Shown here in pieces: positions 1 to 5,598 of a stretch of DNA of 6,004 bases. Each line of letters starts with the position of its first letter. Within the stretch, counting starts at the first letter, position 1. The notes below the pieces were generated by a model. It made no database searches. It was not told the origin of the DNA and worked only from the letters and a program-made list of their open reading frames with translations. The translations under genes were made by a program, and so were the position numbers. The DNA is taken from contig JABDQB010000167.1 of the NCBI GenBank assembly GCA_013042495.1, positions 1 through 6,004 of the forward strand, read 5' to 3'. This stretch comes from Gemmatimonadota bacterium. GTDB taxonomy: Bacteria; Gemmatimonadota; Gemmatimonadetes; Palauibacterales; Palauibacteraceae.

Positions 1-1
1 A

Positions 2-1615
2 CGCAGGACCGCTTCCGGAGCGCCCATCCTCGCCAACGACATGCACCTGTCGCTGAGGGCCCCGTCGATCTGGTACCTCGCGGCGCTGCACGCCGACTCG
101 GCGGACTACCACGCGGTCGGATTCACGCTGCCCGGAGTTCCGGGAATCGTCGTCGGTCACAACCGCTCGGTGGCATGGGGCTATACCAATGGCATGGTCG
201 ACGACATGGACTTTGCCGTCGAGACGTCGTCGGACGACGGCCTGCGCTACCTGGAAGGGGGCGATTGGATCGAGTACGCCGTTCGCGCGGAGACGCTGCT
301 GGTGCGGGGGGCGCGTCCCGAGGTGATCACGGTGAGGGAAAGCGTCCGGGGACCCGTCATCAGTGACGCTCTGCCGGGACTGGGAGCCGACCTGTCCGCC
401 GTATGGACCGCCGCGACTTCGGAGGCGCGAAGCACGGGACTGCGGGCCATGAACCGGGCCAGCAGCCTGGCCGAGTTCGACCGGGCCGTACGGGAGTTCG
501 CGCAGCCCCACCAGAACGTGGTTTTCGCCTCGGTCGACGGGCACATCGGCTACCGGCTCGCCGGCCGCATCCCCGTGCGCGGCGAGTGGGATGGATCACT
601 GCCGGTCGATGCCGGCCGCATGGGCAACGGATTCCTGGGCGACTGGCCGCCGGCCGCACATCCGTCGGGCGTCGATCCAGACACGGGCTTCTTTGCCACG
701 GCGAACAATCTGCAGGCGCCCGACCTCGGCACCGCGGTAAGCACGGACTACGCGGCGCCCTTTCGGGCGGCGCGCATCTCCGAACGGCTCGGCTCGCGGC
801 GTGACTGGGACGTGGAAGCGGTATATGAGTTGCAGCGCGACACCCACAGTCCGCTCGGGGATCGATACCGTTCTCTCGCCATCGCGACAGCCCGCGAGCT
901 GGACCTGGAAGCGGCAGCAGACCGGCTCGAGGCCTGGGACGGCCGGGTGAACATCGACTCGCGGGGCGCGCCACTGTTCTACTCCTGGCTGTACAGGTTG
1001 CGCTCCCTGATCGCCGCGGATGAGTATGCTGCGGCTCCGCATTGGGGCTTCTTTCCCACGAAGTCGTTCATGGCGGTCCTCGACCAAGGCGACTCCGATC
1101 CCTGGGTGGATGACGTCCGCACTCCGGAGACCGAGACCCTGGACCAGCTGGCGGGGCGAGCCATGCGGGACGCGGTGCAGGCGGTCGGCGACCGGACCTG
1201 GGGGGAGCTGCACCGGGAGAGGCACGCGCACCCGCTGGGGAGGGATCGCCGGATCCAGCGGCTGTTCGGGTTTTCGATCGGACCGTATCCGTCACCCGGT
1301 GGGCCAAACACCGTTCGTCCCGACGACTACCGGAAGTGGGAGGCCCTCGATTCGACGTCCTGGTCGCCGCCGTGGATCAGTGAGTATGGTCCTTCGGAGC
1401 GATTCATCGTGGAGTTGGGACAAGACGGGCCGAGGGGCCGCTTCCTGATCCCCACCGGCCAGAGTGGGAACCCATTCAGCCGTAACTATCGTGATCTGAA
1501 CGAACGATGGCGTTCGGGCGACCTGGTCGAGGTGCCCCTCGAACGGCAGCGCTTCGTGCGCCGCTCCGTAAGGCAGATCCGGATCGTCCCGGCTAGAGAG
1601 AACGGATCCGAATGA
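2..1615 (+). CDS. Penicillin acylase family Ntn hydrolase, 5'-truncated by window edge (beta-subunit part)
   Basis: Members of this family hydrolyse amide bonds of penicillins, N-acyl-homoserine lactones or other acylated amines. They are usually exported and self-cleaved into alpha and beta subunits. The reading frame is open from base 2, before the first ATG at 41, and the residues before that ATG (RTASGAPILAND) are the conserved start of the beta subunit. The true start, signal peptide, alpha subunit and catalytic N-terminal Ser therefore lie upstream; by family alignment the Ser is only about 8 codons beyond the edge. Visible family signatures, numbered from the ATG at 41, are APSIWYLAAL (7-16), PGVPGIVVGHNRSVAWGYTN (31-50), TANN (220-223), which carries the expected oxyanion-hole Asn, GGPNTV, and the C-terminal GQSGNPFSRNYRDLNERW block. 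The 537 visible codons match a nearly complete beta chain. The stop overlaps the next gene by 4 nt. The family is clear, but the substrate cannot be read from sequence. Confidence 0.93.
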   Translation, partial: RRTASGAPILANDMHLSLRAPSIWYLAALHADSADYHAVGFTLPGVPGIVVGHNRSVAWGYTNGMVDDMDFAVETSSDDGLRYLEGGDWIEYAVRAETLLVRGARPEVITVRESVRGPVISDALPGLGADLSAVWTAATSEARSTGLRAMNRASSLAEFDRAVREFAQPHQNVVFASVDGHIGYRLAGRIPVRGEWDGSLPVDAGRMGNGFLGDWPPAAHPSGVDPDTGFFATANNLQAPDLGTAVSTDYAAPFRAARISERLGSRRDWDVEAVYELQRDTHSPLGDRYRSLAIATARELDLEAAADRLEAWDGRVNIDSRGAPLFYSWLYRLRSLIAADEYAAAPHWGFFPTKSFMAVLDQGDSDPWVDDVRTPETETLDQLAGRAMRDAVQAVGDRTWGELHRERHAHPLGRDRRIQRLFGFSIGPYPSPGGPNTVRPDDYRKWEALDSTSWSPPWISEYGPSERFIVELGQDGPRGRFLIPTGQSGNPFSRNYRDLNERWRSGDLVEVPLERQRFVRRSVRQIRIVPARENGSE

Positions 1616-2622
1616 GCCGAACGAACGGAACGGAGATCCTGGTCGTGGGCGCCGGTCCGTGCGGCATGGCCGTGGGTGCCGCGGCCCGCCGGGCCGGTGT
1701 GAACTGCATCCTGCTGGACAAGGGACCGATCGTCAGTTCGATCGAGCGATATCCGATCGGCATGAATTTCTTCAGCACGGCCGATCACCTGGAGATCGAG
1801 AACGTGCCCTTCGTGGTGGCGCGGGACAATCCCACGCGATCCGAGGCCCTCAAGTACTATCGGCGGGTCGCGACTCACTTTGATCTCGACGTCCGGCAGT
1901 ACGAGACGGTGGATGCCGTCGAGCGATCGAACGGGTCGTTCGAGGTTCATTCCCGGCATCTCACGGGGGTAGCGCGGTCGTATCGAGCCGATGCGGTCGT
2001 CGTGGCGACGGGCTACTTCGATACGCCGAAGCTGCTTGGCGTGCCGGGGGAAGAACTGCCCAAGGTCACGCACTATTTCAGGGACCCGCACCCGTACTTC
2101 AACCAGGACGTCCTGGTCGTCGGCGGCGGGAACTCGGCGGTCGAAGCGGCATTGACGACGTGGCGCGCCGGGGCCCGGGTCACCCTGGTCCACCTGTTCG
2201 AGGGGTTCGACCGCGGAGTGAAACCGTGGGTACTCCCCGATATCCGGAATCGGATCGAAGCGCGAGAGATCTCGGCCTTCTGGAAACACGAAGTGGAGCG
2301 CATCGATCCCGACCGGGTGCTCCTGCGGGACCTCGAGGGCGGATCGGAAACCTGGCTGGCGAATGACTTCGTGCTCGCGATGACGGGATTCCGTCCGGAT
2401 CCCGTGCTTCTCTCGAGTCTCGGGGTCCCGTTGAACGAGGAGACCGGAATCCCTGGTCACGACCCCGCGAGCATGGAAACGGACGTTCCCGGCGTGTACA
2501 TCGCCGGCGTTCTTGCGGCCGGGTTTGACGCGAATAAGATATTCATCCAGAACGGACGCGAGCACGGTCAGAAGATCGTGCGGCGGTTCGCGGCATCGCG
2601 TGCGGAAACCCCGGGTCGTTGA
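1612..2622 (+). CDS. ypdA: YpdA-family bacillithiol disulfide reductase (FAD/NADPH)
   Basis: Probable cytosolic flavoprotein that uses NADPH to reduce oxidised bacillithiol (BSSB) back to BSH, closing the bacilliredoxin cycle. The 336 aa length is normal for the family. An FAD-binding Rossmann motif lies at 11-18 (VVGAGPCG); Cys17 corresponds to the conserved Cys14 of Staphylococcus aureus YpdA, which separates this family from ordinary disulfide reductases. Further marks are the family-typical YPIGMNFFSTADHLEIE segment (47-63), VVATGYFDTP (130-139), a second NADPH-binding motif VVGGGNSAVEAAL (169-181), and a C-terminal DVPGVYIAG (291-299) followed by NKIFIQNGREHG. No thioredoxin-reductase CxxC is present. 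The start at 1612 is chosen because ATGA overlaps the acylase stop, suggesting translational coupling, and the FAD motif follows directly. A bacillithiol role rests on the family assignment; no bacillithiol synthesis gene is in the window. Confidence 0.92.
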   Translation: MSRTNGTEILVVGAGPCGMAVGAAARRAGVNCILLDKGPIVSSIERYPIGMNFFSTADHLEIENVPFVVARDNPTRSEALKYYRRVATHFDLDVRQYETVDAVERSNGSFEVHSRHLTGVARSYRADAVVVATGYFDTPKLLGVPGEELPKVTHYFRDPHPYFNQDVLVVGGGNSAVEAALTTWRAGARVTLVHLFEGFDRGVKPWVLPDIRNRIEAREISAFWKHEVERIDPDRVLLRDLEGGSETWLANDFVLAMTGFRPDPVLLSSLGVPLNEETGIPGHDPASMETDVPGVYIAGVLAAGFDANKIFIQNGREHGQKIVRRFAASRAETPGR

Positions 2623-2647
2623 CGGTGTTTTACGCCGTGAATAGCTT
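2619..2647 (+). promoter_or_regulatory. Weak candidate sigma70-like promoter before the NifU-like gene
   Basis: TTGACG at 2619-2624, spanning the ypdA stop codon, resembles a -35 box. After a 17-nt spacer, TAGCTT at 2642-2647 matches only half of a TATAAT -10 box. The position is sensible for separate expression of the Fe-S genes, but the -10 is poor and such matches occur by chance. Confidence 0.2.
2622..2638 (+). other. Small hairpin at the ypdA stop codon
   Basis: ACGGTG (2622-2627) pairs with CGCCGT (2633-2638) around the loop TTTTA, giving six pairs including one G-U. No T-run follows, so an intrinsic terminator is not supported. It may be an RNA processing or stability element, or chance in GC-rich DNA. 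Confidence 0.3.
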
Positions 2648-2665
2648 CCAGAGCGATTCTTGGAA

Positions 2666-2680
2666 CGGCCCCATAGGCCG
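2666..2680 (+). other. Small hairpin in the leader of the NifU-like gene
   Basis: CGGCC (2666-2670) and GGCCG (2676-2680) form a perfect 5-bp stem around CCATA, 24 nt before the ATG at 2705. It is too short to call a riboswitch, and nothing T-rich follows it. Confidence 0.2.
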
Positions 2681-2704
2681 CTGTATCGAAAGCTTGAAGT
2701 GCCG

Positions 2705-2974
2705 ATGAACGAGAGCAGTGCCGCCACCCGAAGTGCCTCCGCGAAGGAGCGGATCGAGGAAGTCCTCGATTCGATCCGTCCCGCCATTCGAGCGGACGGC
2801 GGGGACATCGAAATGGTGGGCTTCGACGAATTGGACGGCATCGTACGCATCCGCATGGTCGGAGCTTGCTACGCCTGTCCCATGTCGATGCTCACTCTGA
2901 AGGCCGGCATCGAGCAGCGTCTTCGAATGCAGGTGCCGGAAGTCCGGTCGGTCGAATCCGTCGAGTCCATCTGA
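2705..2974 (+). CDS. Stand-alone NifU C-terminal-domain protein (Fe-S cluster scaffold/carrier)
   Basis: Small cytosolic protein (89 aa) of the NifU C-terminal/Nfu type, which holds or transfers an Fe-S cluster to client proteins, usually bridging the cluster between two subunits. The domain fills residues 14-86. It begins with RIEEVLDSIRPAIRADGGDIEMVG and carries the ligand motif GACYACPMS with Cys55 and Cys58, followed by the TLKAGIEQRL helix and PEVRSVESV strand typical of the family. There is no N-terminal NifU scaffold domain or A-type degenerate domain. The ATG at 2705 is preferred because GAAG lies 5 nt upstream and the first residues then form a short Ser/Ala tail. A TTG at 2660 in the same frame would add 15 residues of non-family sequence. 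The gene sits between the bacillithiol reductase and mrp, suggesting cooperation in Fe-S delivery. Confidence 0.9.
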   Translation: MNESSAATRSASAKERIEEVLDSIRPAIRADGGDIEMVGFDELDGIVRIRMVGACYACPMSMLTLKAGIEQRLRMQVPEVRSVESVESI

Positions 2975-2977
2975 CGA

Positions 2978-3008
2978 GATCGCCGTTCCCGGGGTCGCCG
3001 AATCCCGG
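2978..3008 (+). repeat. Abutting imperfect direct repeat with overlapping hairpin
   Basis: The unit at 2978-2992 (GATCGCCGTTCCCGG) is followed directly by 2993-3008 (GGTCGCCGAATCCCGG), sharing GRTCGCCG and CCCGG. Across the junction, CCGGGGT (2989-2995) pairs with ATCCCGG (3002-3008) around a 6-nt loop, with one G-U pair. It lies in the 77-nt gap before mrp. No T-run follows, so it is not a classical terminator. Confidence 0.35.
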
Positions 3009-3051
3009 ACTCCGCACGCAAACGACCTGAACAGAAACGGATATCGGAATC

Positions 3052-4248
3052 ATGGATCTGCAGTCCATAAGAGATCGTGTCGAATCCACTCTCCGCCGGG
3101 TGAAGCCGGCCGGGGGGGACATGGACGTCGTGGGCCTCGGGCTCGTGGGGGACCTGCAGGTGGACGAGGGCGGAGCCGTCTCCCTCCTGCTCGGGCTGCG
3201 TCCGTCCGACGATCCCTCACTCGCGGAGACCGTTCGCCTGGTGCTGTCCGGCGTGAAAGGCGTGACGGGTGTCGACGTGCGGACCGCGGAGTCCAAGGCG
3301 CCGCCCGAAGGAACGGTACCGGCGGCCCCGAAACCTCGCGAACCCGGCAAGGCGAAGCGGTCGCTTCCGGTCGTCGGCCCCAAGGGCCCGGCCTCCGCCG
3401 GAGCGCCGCGGTCCGCGGGCCAGGTGAGCCAGGAGGAAGCCTCGAGGCATCCCTCCGAGGCCGAGCCGCTGGCCGGTGTGCGTCACGTCGTGGCCGTCAG
3501 TTCCGGCAAGGGCGGCGTCGGTAAGTCCACCGTCTCGACCAACCTGGCCGCTGCCTGGGCCAAGAAGGGGTACCGGGTCGGCCTCCTGGACGCCGACATC
3601 TACGGGCCTGACATCCCGACCATGTTCGGCGCGACCGAGCGGCCCCGGATCCAGGACGACATGGTCGTTCCGGTCGAAGCTCACGGCGTGAAGCTCATGA
3701 GTCTCGGGTTCCTGGTGGACGACGAGACCCCGGCGATCTGGCGGGGGCCGATCATCATGGGGATCGTCCGGCAGTTCCTGCACCAGGTCGTGTGGGGAGA
3801 ACTCGACTACCTGGTGGTGGACCTTCCGCCGGGCACGGGGGACGCACAGCTTTCCCTCGTCCAGCTGGTTAAGGTGGACGGAGCCGTGATGGTGAGTACG
3901 CCGCAGGATGTCTCGGTCACCGGCGTCCTCAAGGGCATCAAGATGTTCGAGAGCGTGGACGTACCCGTTCTCGGCATCGTGGAGAACATGCGAGGGTTCG
4001 TGTGTCCGGACTGCGGATCGACCCACGACCTGTTCGGATCCGGCGGCGGCGAGGGGCTGGCCGGTTCGCTCGGCCTTCCGTTCATCGGCGCGGTACCGCT
4101 CGGCCTGGCGGTCCGGCAGGAAGGCGACAAGGGCACCCCGACCGTGATCGGTCGCCCGGACTCACCCGAGGGCCAGGCTCTCGAAGCGATCGCGGACGTC
4201 GTGGAAGCCCGGATCGTGGCCGCTGCCGGGAGCGCGGAAGTCCCCTGA
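3052..4248 (+). CDS. mrp: Mrp/NBP35 (ApbC) family Fe-S cluster carrier ATPase with N-terminal MIP18/DUF59-like domain
   Basis: Cytosolic P-loop ATPase that binds a bridging Fe-S cluster as a dimer and passes it to apo-proteins. The 398 aa divide into three parts: a DUF59/MIP18-like domain (about 1-80), an Ala/Pro/Lys-rich linker (about 81-140), and the ATPase (141-398). The deviant Walker A is SGKGGVGKST (151-160), followed by LLDADIYGPDIPTMFG (178-193), the Walker B-like region LVVDLPPGTGD (254-264), STPQDVSVTGV (282-292), and ENMRGFVCPDCG (311-322) with the cluster ligands Cys318 and Cys321. The ending GAVPLGLAVRQEGDKGTPTV is also typical. The N-terminal domain is unusual: the family's DPE is replaced by KPA, and the conserved Cys position reads Asp (PSDDPSL). 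The ribosome binding site is weak (GGA at 3046-3048). The stop overlaps the transporter start. The ATPase assignment is secure. Confidence 0.96.
   Translation: MDLQSIRDRVESTLRRVKPAGGDMDVVGLGLVGDLQVDEGGAVSLLLGLRPSDDPSLAETVRLVLSGVKGVTGVDVRTAESKAPPEGTVPAAPKPREPGKAKRSLPVVGPKGPASAGAPRSAGQVSQEEASRHPSEAEPLAGVRHVVAVSSGKGGVGKSTVSTNLAAAWAKKGYRVGLLDADIYGPDIPTMFGATERPRIQDDMVVPVEAHGVKLMSLGFLVDDETPAIWRGPIIMGIVRQFLHQVVWGELDYLVVDLPPGTGDAQLSLVQLVKVDGAVMVSTPQDVSVTGVLKGIKMFESVDVPVLGIVENMRGFVCPDCGSTHDLFGSGGGEGLAGSLGLPFIGAVPLGLAVRQEGDKGTPTVIGRPDSPEGQALEAIADVVEARIVAAAGSAEVP
4236..4247 (+). promoter_or_regulatory. Ribosome binding site and CTG start of the MATE gene, overlapping the mrp stop
   Basis: GGAAG (4236-4240) lies 4 nt before CTG (4245-4247), which shares two bases with the mrp stop TGA (4246-4248). 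No ATG, GTG or TTG is in this frame between 4197 and the conserved MATE N-terminus, so this CTGA overlap is the best start and implies translational coupling. Confidence 0.5.
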
Positions 4249-5579
4249 GCGAGCGCCCGGGGCTAGACCTCACCGCCGGGTCCGTCCGGCGGTCGGTCCT
4301 GCGCCTCGCGGGGCCCGCGGTGGGGGCGACTCTCCTGCAGGGTCTTTTCAACGTGGTGGACACTTTCTGGGTGGGTCGTGGCCTCGGCCCGGCGGCCCTG
4401 GCGGGTGTCAGCACGGCCGGTTTCACCGTGTGGATGATGCTGTCCATGGCGGAGCTCTCGGCCGTCGGGCTCACAGCGGTGGCGAGCCGCAGGCATGGTG
4501 AGCGGAAACCCCGCGAGGCGGCGGTGGCCGTGTATCGGGCCTTCTGGCTGGCGGTCACTCTCTCGATCGTTCTCGGCGTCCTGGGACTATTCGCGCTGAC
4601 CCCCCTGTTCCAGCTGATGGCGACGCCGGCGGACGTCACGGTGCAGGGTAGCAGCTACCTGGCCGTCTACCTGGCCGGCGCCCCCATCGTGTTCACGTAT
4701 TTCGTGATGGAGGCCGCCTTTCGATCGTCGGGTGACACGCGCACGCCTCTCATCCTGCTGGCCGTGTCTCTGGGCCTCAACACCATCCTCGATCCGCTCC
4801 TGATCCTCGGAATCGGGCCGTTCCCCCGAATGGGCATCCAGGGCGCGGCGCTGGCCACCCTGGTGACCCGGGCCGCCGGGTGCTTCGTGGGATATCGGTG
4901 GATGGTTCAGCGGGGTCTGGTGACTCGATCCATGCCCTCCATACGGCCGATTCTCCAGATGGCGTGGATCGGCTTTCCGGTGGCAGCGGGCGGGGCCCTG
5001 TTCTCCTTCGTGTACATTGTCCTGACCCGGTTCACGAGCCAGTTCGGCACAGGGGCCCTCGCGGCCCTGGGCGTTGGCCACAAGGTCGAGTCCCTGAGTT
5101 ACATGGTGTGCATCGGATTCGGCCTGGCGGCGGCCACCGCGGTCGGTCAGAATCTCGGGGCGGGATCGAAGGACCGGGCGGTGCTGGCCGGGCGTGTAGC
5201 AACGGGTTACGCCGTCGTCGTGACGGGGATCGTGGGGTTGGCGTTTCTGCTGATCCCGGCCCAGCTGATGAGCATCTTCACGGCGGATCCGGACGTGATC
5301 GCCGCAGGCACGAGCTACCTGCGGATCGTGGCCGTCGCGCAGGTGTTCATGGCGCTTGAAATCGTGCTCCAGATGGGGATGGAGGGCGCGGGATACTCGC
5401 TCATACCGTGGATTCCGTCGAGCGTTCTCACCTTGCTCCGCCTGCCGCTGGCCCCGGTCCTGAGCCGGTCGATGGGCCTGGCCGGGATCTGGTGGACGAT
5501 CAGCGGCACGGCCGTGGCCAGAGGGATCGCGGCATTGTGGATCTGGAGGCGTGGTCGCTGGATGGACCGCACCGTTTGA
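4245..5579 (+). CDS. MATE family efflux transporter
   Basis: Inner-membrane multidrug/toxin extrusion transporter of the NorM/DinF-like MATE superfamily, exchanging Na+ or H+ for organic cations or other small molecules. From the chosen CTG the protein is 444 aa, the usual size for twelve membrane helices, and long hydrophobic stretches run throughout. Family signatures include LTAGSVRRSVLRLAGPAV (9-26), LLQGLFNVVDTFWVG (30-44), AFRSSGDTRTPL (158-169), LNTILDPLLILGIGP (178-192), GIQGAALATLVTR (197-209) and AVGQNLGAGSKDRA (299-312), the last being the second-half counterpart of the first-half loop near SRRHGERKPREA. The frame stays open back to an ATG at 4002, but that extension reads through mrp in another frame and is Arg/Gly-rich with no membrane character. 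The first later ATG or GTG codons would remove part of helix 1. The substrate is unknown and neighbours give no firm clue. Confidence 0.93.
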   Translation: MSERPGLDLTAGSVRRSVLRLAGPAVGATLLQGLFNVVDTFWVGRGLGPAALAGVSTAGFTVWMMLSMAELSAVGLTAVASRRHGERKPREAAVAVYRAFWLAVTLSIVLGVLGLFALTPLFQLMATPADVTVQGSSYLAVYLAGAPIVFTYFVMEAAFRSSGDTRTPLILLAVSLGLNTILDPLLILGIGPFPRMGIQGAALATLVTRAAGCFVGYRWMVQRGLVTRSMPSIRPILQMAWIGFPVAAGGALFSFVYIVLTRFTSQFGTGALAALGVGHKVESLSYMVCIGFGLAAATAVGQNLGAGSKDRAVLAGRVATGYAVVVTGIVGLAFLLIPAQLMSIFTADPDVIAAGTSYLRIVAVAQVFMALEIVLQMGMEGAGYSLIPWIPSSVLTLLRLPLAPVLSRSMGLAGIWWTISGTAVARGIAALWIWRRGRWMDRTV

Positions 5580-5589
5580 GAGAACCGGG

Positions 5590-5598
5590 GGAGGCTGC
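5590..5598 (+). promoter_or_regulatory. Strong ribosome binding site of the SAM hydrolase gene
   Basis: GGAGG at 5590-5594 lies within a G-rich run and 4 nt before the ATG at 5599. It is the clearest Shine-Dalgarno sequence in the window, and fixes this start. The gap from the transporter stop is only 19 nt, so the gene probably shares its transcript. Confidence 0.75.

Noticed and set aside
1612..2622. Thioredoxin reductase or ferredoxin-NADP reductase
   Set aside because: There is no active-site CxxC, and the GAGPCG Cys and the YPIGMNFFST segment are features of the YpdA family.
2660..2704. TTG start giving a longer NifU-like protein
   Set aside because: The 15 extra residues do not resemble the family, and the ATG at 2705 has a GAAG at proper spacing.
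1486..2856. Open frame of 456 codons on the - strand across ypdA
   Set aside because: It lies opposite a well-conserved gene, its translation is rich in Arg, His and Pro with no recognisable domain, and such frames are expected opposite GC-rich coding DNA.
2622..3008. Rho-independent terminators after ypdA and after the NifU-like gene
   Set aside because: The hairpins have 5 to 7 pairs and none is followed by a T-run.
4002..4244. N-terminal extension of the MATE protein from the ATG at 4002
   Set aside because: This stretch is an alternate frame of the conserved mrp 3' end and encodes Arg/Gly/Pro-rich sequence. The MATE family length and N-terminus fit a start near 4245.
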